Assembly: GCA_902782895.1 (NCBI GenBank)
Contig: CACZPA010000074.1
Location: forward strand, 1 to 7,988
Direction: 5' to 3'
Origin: an uncultured Eubacteriales bacterium
GTDB lineage: Bacteria; Bacillota; Clostridia; Lachnospirales; Bianqueaceae
Length of the DNA stretch: 7,988 bases
Both the position numbers and the translations under genes were made by a program. The notes beneath the pieces were generated by a model. That model made no database searches. It was given only the letters and a program-made list of their open reading frames with translations, and had not been told where the DNA came from. Below, in pieces: positions 1 through 6,445 of this stretch. How positions within the stretch are numbered: the first letter of the stretch is position 1; each line of letters begins with the position of its first letter.

Positions 1-1441
1 CGAAGACAACGAGCACGAAATCAAACTGCTTCTTGTACTCTTCCATGCTGTGATGCGCCATCATCCGGAAGCGGTTGAACGGGCTTGGCCCCTCCATCTC
101 CAGCTCATAGTAATCCTTGGGAGCCGTGACAGTAAATCCGGCTGCTTCCAGCTCATCGATGAGGATCTGTTTGCCCTTGTCCGGACCGTCCGCATACGAT
201 ACCGGCGCGCTTTCGACATAATACAGCAAAATTCTCTTCTTGGAAGGATCGAGCGGCAGGACATGCTGCGTGTCTTTTACCAGCGTAATGCTCTCGTCAG
301 CGGCTTTAGCAGCGGCTTCATGATGCTCCGCGCATCCGACGACGGAGAGGCCTTCCTTGTCCGGGAAAACAAGCTTATCCAGACCCAGCATAGCCTTGAG
401 GCCAAGGATTCTGTGCAGCGCGTCGGAGAAACGCTCTTCCGTAATCCGTCCGTCCGCGATACCGGCTTTCATATAGGCGATATCCTCTTCCGGATCGTTG
501 AAGAAAAGCAGCATGTCGCATCCGGCGGCGATGACGCCCGGCACGACGTCCGCACGGGAAGCTGCAGCCGTCAGACCTGCCATATGAGAAGCGTCGGTCA
601 CGAGCAGACCGTTAAAGCCCATCTTGCCGCGCAGCAGGTTCTGCAGGAGCTCAGGCTGCAGCGTAGCGGGCTTGATGTCCTTGTCTTCGATCTCCGGATT
701 GAAATAACGGGTATAGGCCGGCTGGCAGATATGTCCCACCATGATGGAAGGCAGATCCGCGTCGATCAGAGCCTGATAAATCTTGCCGTAAGAAGCGTCC
801 CACTCCTCAACAGAAAGGTCGTTGCAGCCCATGAGCAGATGCTGGTCACGCTCTTCCGAACCGTCGCCCGGGAAATGCTTTGCCGCGCAGGCAAGGCCCT
901 GTTTTTTCATTTCTTCCATATAAGCCTTGCTGAGCTCAATGATCTGGTCCGGATCATTGCCGTAGGCTCTTGTATTGACGATGGTATTTCTCCAGTTGGA
1001 AACCACGTCGCAGACCGGCGCGAATGTCCAGTTGCAGCCTACCGTAGCGGCCTCAATGCCGCCGATACGCGCCATATCGCGGATCGTATCCGTTGTCGTG
1101 GATGCCGCGCAGGCAGCACCAGTTGCGACCAAAGTGCCCTCTCCGACCGCTCCATTGCCGCCGGCTTCACAGTTAGCGGCGATCAGTACCGGAATCTTGC
1201 TCTTCTCCTGGAAAAGACGGTTCTGCTCATAGACCTCCTCCAGCTTGCCGCCCTGCCAGCGGACACCGCCGATATGATACTTCTCACAAAGTTCTGTGAT
1301 ATAGGCCGGATCCCTGCGGGCTGTCAGATTGATGAAAAGCTGCCCGACCTTCTCGTCAAAGGTCATGCTCTTGATCGTATCTTCCACCCAGCGAATCTTC
1401 TCATCACTCAGATAAAACGGACGTTTGCTTAAATCTACCAT
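1..1441 (-). CDS. Glycoside hydrolase family 3, beta-N-acetylhexosaminidase-like (C-terminus cut by window edge)
   Basis: The reading frame stays open from an ATG at 1441 to the left edge, giving 480 residues and no stop. It starts MVDLSKRPFYLSDEKI, with AAAGGAG six bases upstream supporting this start. The GH3 N-terminal barrel covers about residues 10-350. It shows KHFPGDG (188-194), a D-x-H pair (D199, H201) in the place where NagZ-type enzymes carry their Asp-His acid/base dyad, and GLLVTDASHM (278-287) with D283 as the expected nucleophile. A GH3 C-terminal domain begins around 380 (ADESITLVKD). No signal peptide is visible, so the enzyme is probably cytosolic, acting on imported amino sugar or glycan fragments. 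The dyad favours beta-N-acetylglucosaminidase over beta-glucosidase; the exact substrate is inference. The family motif is usually KHFPGHG, and here the second His is Asp. The visible length suggests that most of the protein is present. Confidence 0.88.
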   Translation of the reverse strand, partial: MVDLSKRPFYLSDEKIRWVEDTIKSMTFDEKVGQLFINLTARRDPAYITELCEKYHIGGVRWQGGKLEEVYEQNRLFQEKSKIPVLIAANCEAGGNGAVGEGTLVATGAACAASTTTDTIRDMARIGGIEAATVGCNWTFAPVCDVVSNWRNTIVNTRAYGNDPDQIIELSKAYMEEMKKQGLACAAKHFPGDGSEERDQHLLMGCNDLSVEEWDASYGKIYQALIDADLPSIMVGHICQPAYTRYFNPEIEDKDIKPATLQPELLQNLLRGKMGFNGLLVTDASHMAGLTAAASRADVVPGVIAAGCDMLLFFNDPEEDIAYMKAGIADGRITEERFSDALHRILGLKAMLGLDKLVFPDKEGLSVVGCAEHHEAAAKAADESITLVKDTQHVLPLDPSKKRILLYYVESAPVSYADGPDKGKQILIDELEAAGFTVTAPKDYYELEMEGPSPFNRFRMMAHHSMEEYKKQFDFVLVVF

Positions 1442-1515
1442 GATGCTCTCCTTTGTTCAGTTATCGTATAGCTGTTATGCTGACTATACTCTAACAGATC
1501 CCATGAAAAAAGTAA

Positions 1516-1546
1516 ATTGCAAATGATATATTTTATGATTGCAAAT
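1516..1546. promoter_or_regulatory. Two direct copies of ATTGCAAAT upstream of the GH3 gene
   Basis: ATTGCAAAT occurs at 1516-1524 and again at 1538-1546, 22 bp apart start to start, which is about two helical turns. Each copy contains the self-complementary core TTGCAA. They lie 75-105 bp upstream of the GH3 start codon in AT-rich DNA. A possible minus-strand -10 box, TATAGT, sits at 1483-1488, but its -35 region is only a T-run, so the promoter itself is weakly supported. The spacing on one DNA face suggests binding of an activator or repressor dimer pair; this is inference. Confidence 0.35.
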
Positions 1547-1568
1547 CGTTCCTTTAGTGAATGAAGGA

Positions 1569-2814
1569 TTATTTAACTTTCCAGCTCGCGGCCTCGCGAC
1601 GTTCCCCGATAAAGCTCCTGTAAATACCGTTCTGCCCGAGGAGCTCATCGTGGGTGCCGTGTTGGACGATCCTGCCGTGATCGACCACGAAGATCTGATC
1701 CGCGTGTTCCACGGTTTTGAGTCTGTGAGCGATCATGATGACGGTCTTTTCCGCGGTAAGCGCCTGGATAGCACGTATCAATTCGTTTTCATTTTCCGGA
1801 TCGACATTGGCCGTCGCCTCGTCCAGGAAGATCACCGGCGCGTCCTTCATCATAGCGCGGGCGATGGAAATCCTCTGCTTCTCTCCGCCGGACAGTGACG
1901 CGCCGCCTTCACCGACCACCGTATCGTATCCGTCAGGAAGCTCCGAGATAAAAGTATGACAGCAGGCTTTTTTCGCGGCGGCAATCACATCCTCCATGCT
2001 TGCTTCCGGCTGCCCGAAACGGATATTGTTCGCGATCGTGTCGTGGAAAAGATAAACGTTCTGGAATACAAATGCTGGAACGCATCCAGTCTATGTAGCT
2101 GTGCGCCGCTTCATAGGCGTCATGCACAAAGCGGTCATAGGAGCTTTTTGTTTTGCCAAAGACCTTGATGACCTGGATGCCGCCGATATATTCCACAGCT
2201 GTATCGTTGAGCGCTTTTGTCGCTGTGACCGTACGCTGATAAAACTTCGCGCTCCCGGCCATCATAAAGACATAGCAGAACAATCCAAGCGGCACGGTAG
2301 CAAGCGACGCAAGTCCCATCCGCCAGTCAATGCTGAAGATATATATGACAATAATGATCGGGACCAGCAGATTCGCCGTAACCTCAGGAACGATATGCGC
2401 GAGCGTCGTCTCAATACTGTCGATTCGCTCGATCAGTGTATTCTTAAGGGCTCCGGAGCTCTGCTCCAGAACCGTGCCGAGCGGCATGCGTGCCAGCTTC
2501 TCCGTACAGCGTTTTCTGATCTCACCCAGTACCGCAAACGTTGCCTTATGACTTATTCCTGTGCTCAGGGCATGAAACAGTACGCGCCCCAACCAGAGAA
2601 CCGCAATAATAAGACAACATATCAGATAGAAGGAAAGATCCTTGTTTCCATCCATCAATCCCCGCACAACGTAGGCGATGACAAAATACGGCGCCACAGA
2701 AAACGCAACGCCGACAATTGCCAGAATCACGCTCAGAATGTACTGCTTTTTGTGCGGTCCTGTTTGTCCCATCACCCATGCTATAGGTGACGTGGACTTT
2801 TGCTTTGCTTCCAT
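1569..2814 (-). pseudogene. ABC exporter (fused membrane + ATPase domains), inactivated by an internal deletion and frameshift
   Basis: The gene starts at ATG 2814 (MEAKQKSTSPIAW), with AGGAGGT six bases upstream. About 247 residues of an exporter-type membrane domain follow, with hydrophobic segments and a coupling region near GGIQVIKVFGKTKSSYDRF, ending DWMRSS at about 2074. There the frame changes: the next in-register sequence is FVFQNVYLFHDTIANNIRFG, the Q-loop stretch of an ATPase domain, in a different frame. The rest of the ATPase domain runs in that frame to the stop at 1569: signature LSGGEKQR, Walker B VIFLDEATANVD and H-loop IAHRL. The original frame runs 46 nonsense residues past the junction and stops at 1933. 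Walker A, the last membrane helices and the linker are missing: about 415 residues are accounted for against roughly 580 usual. The family pumps lipids, drugs, peptides or siderophores; the substrate cannot be told. The usual partner half-transporter is not in the window. An assembly misjoin is an alternative to a real deletion. Confidence 0.85.
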
Positions 2815-2830
2815 AAGCGAACCTCCTGAT

Positions 2831-2851
2831 GATATTGTCAGCCAACAAATA
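2831..2851. repeat. 21-bp direct repeat, copy 1, with operator-like dyad
   Basis: This 21-bp stretch matches 2940-2960 at 20 of 21 positions. Inside it TTGT and ACAA flank six bases, making an imperfect dyad with core GTCAGCCAAC (2837-2846). It lies just upstream of the ribosome binding site of the broken ABC exporter gene, so it would fall in the leader or promoter of that gene. A repressor site is the simplest reading. Confidence 0.55.
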
Positions 2852-2853
2852 TT

Positions 2854-2871
2854 AGTTAGTATCATCTAACT
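2854..2871. promoter_or_regulatory. Inverted repeat AGTTAG-N6-CTAACT, candidate operator
   Basis: AGTTAG at 2854-2859 is matched by its exact reverse complement CTAACT at 2866-2871, separated by TATCAT. It lies about 40-57 bp upstream of the ABC exporter start, between the two copies of the 21-bp repeat, and shares the GTTAG/CTAAC words with them. Such dyads are typical of TetR- or MarR-type repressor sites in front of exporter genes. No such regulator is encoded in the window, so the protein is unknown. Confidence 0.45.
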
Positions 2872-2885
2872 CTTGGTTAAATATT

Positions 2886-2915
2886 TCGCCTGCCCCATCG
2901 TTTTAAGGCAGGCGA
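2886..2915 (-). terminator. Hairpin downstream of queA, probable terminator of the rex-thrC-queA unit
   Basis: A nine-base-pair, GC-rich stem (TCGCCTGCC with GGCAGGCGA) closes a 12-base loop. It begins 86 bases after the queA stop on the minus strand. The following minus-strand sequence is AATATTTAACC, AT-rich but without a clean T-run, so termination may be incomplete. On the plus strand nothing like a T-run follows, which favours the minus-strand reading. Confidence 0.45.
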
Positions 2916-2939
2916 TGTGTAATACGCTGGTATTCTGCA

Positions 2940-2960
2940 GATATTGTCAGCTAACAAATA
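2940..2960. repeat. 21-bp direct repeat, copy 2, with operator-like dyad
   Basis: This copy differs from 2831-2851 by a single C/T change, 109 bp away start to start. That change makes this copy more symmetric: TTGTCAGCTAACAA has AGCT at its centre and TTGT/ACAA arms, with only one unmatched pair. It lies between the queA stop and the hairpin at 2886-2915, further upstream of the ABC exporter gene. Confidence 0.55.
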
Positions 2961-3000
2961 GAAATATACCGCTGTTTATCGTTCCTGTCAAGGTGAAAAA

Positions 3001-4044
3001 TCAAGTAATCAGCATAGCATCCCCAAAGCTGAAGAAACGGTATCTCTCGCGGACCGCTTCCTGATAGGCCGCAAGTATGTGTTCCCGTCCCGCGAGCGCG
3101 GAAACAAGCATAACAAGCGTGGATTCCGGCAGATGGAAATTGGTGATCAGGCTGTCGATCACACGGAATTTGTATCCGGGATAGATGAAGATATCCGTCC
3201 ACTTGCTGCCCGCGCGGAGCACTCCGTCCTCATCCGCCATGCTCTCAAGCGTCCGGCAGCTCGTCGTACCGACCGCGACGACCTTATGTCCTTCCGACTT
3301 GCACTGACGGATCTTCTCCGCCACCTCTTCGGTCAGGATACAGAATTCCGAATGCATCTCATGGTCCTCGATCCTGTCCTCTTTGACCGGGCGGAACGTC
3401 CCGAGTCCGACATGCAGCGTAACAAATCCGACATAGACACCTTTCGCGCGGATCTGATCGAGCAGTTCCAGCGTGAAATGCAGGCCTGCCGTCGGAGCCG
3501 CCGCGGAACCGGTCTCCCGTGCGTAGACGGTCTGATAGCGGTCCGGATCTTCCAGCTTCTCATGAATATAAGGCGGCAGCGGCATTTCGCCGAGCTGATC
3601 CAGCACTTCCTCAAATATGCCGTCAAAATCGAACCGCAGGATTCTGTTGCCGCCCTCGACTACATCCAGCACTTCTGCCTTCAGTCTGCCGTCACCGAAG
3701 GTCAGCCGATGTCCCGGTCTGACTCTGCGTCCGGGACGGACCAGCGTCTCCCAGTATACCGCGTCCTGATACTGCTCGCCTTCGCAGCGCTTCAGCAGCA
3801 GGACCTCCACCGGCGTACCGGTGTCCTCCCGCTCTCCGTGCAGGCGGGCCGGCATAACCTTTGTATCATTCAGAATCAGACAGTCACCGGGCTCCAGATA
3901 TTCCAGAATATCGCGGAAATGCCGGTGCTGCACCTCTCCAGTGACTTTGTCCAGTACCATCAGCCGGGAAGATGAACGGTCCGCAAGCGGTGTCTGCGCA
4001 ATCAGTTCCTCCGGCAGATCATAGAAAAAATCACTCTTGTTCAT
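3001..4044 (-). CDS. queA: S-adenosylmethionine:tRNA ribosyltransferase-isomerase QueA
   Basis: QueA moves and rearranges the ribose of S-adenosylmethionine onto 7-aminomethyl-7-deazaguanine in the wobble position of tRNAs for Asp, Asn, His and Tyr, giving epoxyqueuosine. The 347-residue protein is full length and starts with the family's usual opening, MNKSDFFYDLPEELIAQTP. Further hallmark stretches are LNDTKVMPARL (58-68), GSAAAPTAGLHF (179-190), HVGLGTFRPV (211-220), TNFHLPESTL (301-310) and YRFFSFGDAM (335-344). AGGAG lies 11 bases before the ATG, a slightly long spacing, but the protein start is canonical. It follows thrC by 97 bases on the same strand with no obvious promoter between, so it is probably the last gene of the rex-thrC-queA unit. 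No other queuosine genes are in the window. Identification is secure. Confidence 0.97.
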   Translation of the reverse strand: MNKSDFFYDLPEELIAQTPLADRSSSRLMVLDKVTGEVQHRHFRDILEYLEPGDCLILNDTKVMPARLHGEREDTGTPVEVLLLKRCEGEQYQDAVYWETLVRPGRRVRPGHRLTFGDGRLKAEVLDVVEGGNRILRFDFDGIFEEVLDQLGEMPLPPYIHEKLEDPDRYQTVYARETGSAAAPTAGLHFTLELLDQIRAKGVYVGFVTLHVGLGTFRPVKEDRIEDHEMHSEFCILTEEVAEKIRQCKSEGHKVVAVGTTSCRTLESMADEDGVLRAGSKWTDIFIYPGYKFRVIDSLITNFHLPESTLVMLVSALAGREHILAAYQEAVRERYRFFSFGDAMLIT

Positions 4045-4096
4045 ATATCGATAAACTCCTTATTTCATTACATAAAGATTGCTGCATAATGCTGAA

Positions 4097-4133
4097 CCCG
4101 GGCGGCAGCTGAATTGCCAGCAGCCTTCCCGGG
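4097..4133 (-). other. Stable imperfect hairpin between thrC and queA
   Basis: CCCGGG at 4097-4102 pairs with CCCGGG at 4128-4133. Inside it, GGCAGCTG (4104-4111) pairs with CAGCAGCC (4118-4125) with one A-A mismatch, leaving a six-base loop. That gives 13 base pairs, mostly G-C, beginning eight bases after the thrC stop on the minus strand. The minus-strand sequence after it is TTCAGCATTATG, with no T-run, so it is not a standard intrinsic terminator. It may protect the thrC 3' end from exonucleases or partly reduce readthrough into queA. Confidence 0.5.
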
Positions 4134-4141
4134 CAGTCGAA

Positions 4142-5623
4142 TCAAACACCCAACGTCTCGTGTACGGCTTCTCTTGCCCCGTCCACAGAGCAGACGGCCG
4201 TATGCCGTACCGGCAGTCCGTTCAGCTCCGAAACCGGTGTGGGAACCGGTGTGCCGCTGATGATCGAGAGTACCTGGACCTGATCCCAGGCATCGATCGG
4301 TGGCGTAGCCCCGAGCGACTCCAGAATCGTCTTCGGGAATTTGTACGGGCTCGCGGTACTGACGATGATCGTATGGCTGTGCGGATTCAGATCCTCGCGC
4401 AGCGCGCACGAAGCGGCCACCGCGGTATGCGGATCGATCACATAGCCGTATTTCCGGAAGAAATAGCTGATCGTCTCCTGAGTTTCTTTCTCATCAGCAT
4501 AAAACGCGCCGAATTCGTTCTGCAGGGCCCCCACGCCTTCCGCCAGCGTATAAGCGCCGGTATCTTTCAGCGACTTCATATACTGCTCCACACGCGCGCC
4601 GTTTTCACCGGTAATCTCATAGATCAGCCGCTCCAGATTGCTGGATACAAGGATATCCATCGACGGAGAGGACGTCACGTAGAACTCGCGATTGCTGTCA
4701 TAACGGCCCGTATGGAAGAAATCCGTCAGCACATTGTTGCGGTTGGAGGCGCACAGAAGCCTGTCAATCGGCAGTCCCATTCTCTTCGCGTAGTGTCCCG
4801 CCAGAATATCTCCGAAATTGCCCGTCGGAACGGAGAAAGTCACCGGATCTCCGAGGCGGATCCTGCCATGGTTCACGGCCTCCGTATATCCGCGGAAATA
4901 ATAGACGATCTGCGGCAGCAGCCGTCCGATATTGATCGAATTGGCGGATGAGAAAACATACCCGGCCTCCAGCATTCTCTCCTTCTCTGCCGGATCGGTG
5001 AAGATCTCTTTTACGCTGCGCTGCGCATCGTCAAAATTGCCGTCCACCGCGATGACAAACGTGTTGTCCCCGCGCTGCGTCACCATCTGGCGCTTCTGCA
5101 TCGGACTGACCCCGTCCTTCGGATAGAATACCAGGATTCTGACGCCGGGCACATTCGCGAAGCCTTCCATCGCCGCCTTGCCAGTATCTCCGGATGTAGC
5201 GGTCAGGATCACGATCTCCTGGCGGATGCCTGTCTTGGCGGCCGCCGTTGTCATCAGACGCGGCAGCACCGATAATGCCATATCCTTGAACGCGAGCGTC
5301 GGTCCATGGAAAAGCTCCAGAAAAGATACCGGCCCCTGTTCATTCAGTACGACCTGCTCCGGCGTATCAAATCTATCGTTATAGGCATACTGCAGGCAAT
5401 CCTGCAGCTCTTCCTGTGTGAAATCCGGCAGGAACGGCTTCATAACCGCGTAAGCCAGCTCTTTATAGGACAGATGCAGCATTTCTTCCAGTGAAGCAAA
5501 CGGAGCCGGGATATGATCGGGTACATACAGTCCTCCGTCCGGAGCGATACCTTCCACAATAGCCTTTGCCGAAGATACTGCTTCGCTCCTGCCTCTCGTG
5601 CTGCGGTACATCAATTCATCCAT
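4142..5623 (-). CDS. thrC: Threonine synthase
   Basis: ThrC converts O-phospho-L-homoserine to L-threonine using pyridoxal phosphate, the last step of threonine synthesis, in the cytosol. The 493-residue product is full length for the long bacterial form. The N-terminal threonine synthase domain carries YRSTRG and GIAPDGGLYVP (25-35). The PLP lysine is K113 in HGPTLAFKDMAL (106-117). TATSGDTGKAAMEGF (141-155) binds substrate, and SVPTGNFGDI (264-273) is the phosphate-binding stretch. The ATG at 5623 follows the rex stop with no gap (TAA then ATG). Its ribosome binding site GGAGGA is inside the rex 3' end, at good spacing, which favours this start over the Met at residue 5. This arrangement implies shared transcription and probably coupled translation with rex. 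No other threonine pathway genes are in the window. Confidence 0.97.
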   Translation of the reverse strand: MDELMYRSTRGRSEAVSSAKAIVEGIAPDGGLYVPDHIPAPFASLEEMLHLSYKELAYAVMKPFLPDFTQEELQDCLQYAYNDRFDTPEQVVLNEQGPVSFLELFHGPTLAFKDMALSVLPRLMTTAAAKTGIRQEIVILTATSGDTGKAAMEGFANVPGVRILVFYPKDGVSPMQKRQMVTQRGDNTFVIAVDGNFDDAQRSVKEIFTDPAEKERMLEAGYVFSSANSINIGRLLPQIVYYFRGYTEAVNHGRIRLGDPVTFSVPTGNFGDILAGHYAKRMGLPIDRLLCASNRNNVLTDFFHTGRYDSNREFYVTSSPSMDILVSSNLERLIYEITGENGARVEQYMKSLKDTGAYTLAEGVGALQNEFGAFYADEKETQETISYFFRKYGYVIDPHTAVAASCALREDLNPHSHTIIVSTASPYKFPKTILESLGATPPIDAWDQVQVLSIISGTPVPTPVSELNGLPVRHTAVCSVDGAREAVHETLGV

Positions 5624-6280
5624 TTACACTTCCTCCGAATCTTCCTGACCGCGCAGCTCCCGCAGCTTATAGCTCAGGACCCGCAGACTGTCCGACAGAT
5701 GAACGTTCACGACGACGACCTTATCCTGCGGCAGATCCAGGTCTACGCTTGCGAAATTCCAGATTGCCTTGACTCCGCCTTCGACAAGTACCTTCGCGGT
5801 CTCCACCGCTCCCGCCTTAGGGATGGTCAGAACCGCGATATCCGTAGGATTCTCCTTCAGATATTCCCCAAGCTCCGTCGCGTCCAGCACCGGATATCCG
5901 GCGACCGTCGTGCCCGCAAGCGCCGGATTCGAATCAAAAAGCGCTGTAACTTTATAGCCGCGTTTGTTGAAATTCGTATACTTGGAAACCGCCTGCCCGA
6001 GGTTGCCGGCGCCGATCACGATCACATTATAGTCCTGATCCTGACCGAGGATTTTACCGATTTCATTGTATAATACTTCGACATTGTATCCATATCCCTG
6101 CTGTCCGAACCCGCCGAAATGGTTCAGATCCTGCCGTATCTGCGACGCGGTGATCCCCATGCGGCGCGAGAGCTCCGCTGAAGATACCCGGGACGCGCCT
6201 TTAGCCAGCAAATCTCCCAGATAGCGGTAATAACGGGGCATCCGCTGAATGACAGCTGCGGGAACTTTTTTATCTTTCAT
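5624..6280 (-). CDS. rex: Redox-sensing transcriptional repressor Rex
   Basis: Rex is a DNA-binding dimer that leaves its operators when the NADH/NAD+ ratio rises, and so controls fermentation and electron-transfer genes. From ATG 6280 the protein has 218 residues, the usual size. A winged-helix domain contains the Rex recognition stretch SQIRQDLNHFGGFGQQGYGY (46-65). The Rossmann domain has GAGNLG (90-95) for NAD(H). The C-terminal part shows IWNFASVDLDLP and VVNVHLSDSLRVLSYKL, as in the domain-swapping tail of the family. An in-frame GTG at 6289 would add three residues, but it overlaps the AGGAG ribosome binding site, which is eight bases from ATG 6280, so the ATG is chosen. It is the first gene of the rex-thrC-queA unit. 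No convincing Rex operator is seen in its own promoter. Confidence 0.96.
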   Translation of the reverse strand: MKDKKVPAAVIQRMPRYYRYLGDLLAKGASRVSSAELSRRMGITASQIRQDLNHFGGFGQQGYGYNVEVLYNEIGKILGQDQDYNVIVIGAGNLGQAVSKYTNFNKRGYKVTALFDSNPALAGTTVAGYPVLDATELGEYLKENPTDIAVLTIPKAGAVETAKVLVEGGVKAIWNFASVDLDLPQDKVVVVNVHLSDSLRVLSYKLRELRGQEDSEEV

Positions 6281-6337
6281 CCTATACACTCCTGTCTGAC
6301 TGGTACAGATTACTCAAAGACATAACAATACAAGGAA

Positions 6338-6366
6338 ATTATAGCATATTGACATTCAGATTACAA
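6338..6366 (-). promoter_or_regulatory. Promoter of rex-thrC-queA
   Basis: On the minus strand, -35 TTGTAA (6361-6366) and -10 TATAAT (6338-6343) are separated by exactly 17 bases, with TGC before the -10. This is a strong housekeeping-sigma promoter. Transcription would start about 50 bases upstream of the rex ATG. It is the only good promoter found for the three-gene unit. Confidence 0.75.
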
Positions 6367-6378
6367 GAATTCTTGCAA
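6361..6378. promoter_or_regulatory. Palindrome containing both divergent -35 boxes
   Basis: This 18-bp sequence, TTACAAGAATTCTTGCAA, is symmetric at 16 of 18 positions, and its central 12 bp, CAAGAATTCTTG, are perfectly symmetric. Its left arm is the rex -35 box and its right arm is the tldD -35 box. A dimeric regulator here would touch both promoters. Part of the symmetry is expected, since two opposed -35 boxes are inverted repeats by nature. Confidence 0.5.
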
Positions 6379-6401
6379 AGCCTTCTTGAATGGAGTATAC
6401 T
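6373..6401 (+). promoter_or_regulatory. Promoter of tldD-pmbA
   Basis: On the plus strand, -35 TTGCAA (6373-6378) and -10 TATACT (6396-6401) are separated by 17 bases. Transcription would start roughly 35-40 bases before the tldD ATG at 6446. The -10 box lies inside the symmetric sequence GTATACTGTATAC (6395-6407). Confidence 0.7.
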
Positions 6402-6407
6402 GTATAC
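6395..6407. promoter_or_regulatory. 13-bp palindrome GTATACTGTATAC over the tldD -10 box
   Basis: Two copies of the self-complementary word GTATAC flank a single T, so the sequence is both a direct and an inverted repeat. It covers the tldD -10 box and the likely transcription start. A repressor bound here would block tldD-pmbA only. A chance origin from an AT-rich -10 region remains possible. Confidence 0.35.
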
Positions 6408-6445
6408 AATAGTGTCTTAACGGCACGGAAAAGGGAGGTAAGAGA

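Noticed and set aside
50..1432. A 460-residue plus-strand open frame across the GH3 gene
   Set aside because: It is in exact antisense codon register with the GH3 gene, has no recognisable domain and no good ribosome binding site, and the minus-strand frame carries clear catalytic motifs. High GC at third codon positions makes such antisense frames common.
1442..1568. A terminator after the ABC pseudogene
   Set aside because: The only inverted repeat, TCCTT-N9-AAGGA, is short and AT-rich and is not followed by a T-run.
2837..2955. DtxR- or Fur-type iron box in the repeats upstream of the exporter
   Set aside because: The GTTAG/CTGAC halves abut without the central base of the 19-bp DtxR consensus, and nothing resembles a Fur box. 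The similarity is too loose to name a regulator.
2831..2960. A small mobile element (MITE) bounded by the 21-bp repeats
   Set aside because: The repeats are direct, not inverted, no target-site duplication is visible, and each copy has its own internal dyad, which fits operators better.
3079..4951. Long plus-strand open frames opposite queA (3079-3975) and thrC (4079-4951)
   Set aside because: They are antisense shadows of well-conserved minus-strand genes and resemble no protein family.
6281..6445. A Rex operator in the rex/tldD intergenic region
   Set aside because: I looked for TTGTTAA-N4-TTAACAA-like symmetry. Only a lone half-site TAACAA at about 6323-6328 was found, with no matching partner at the right spacing.
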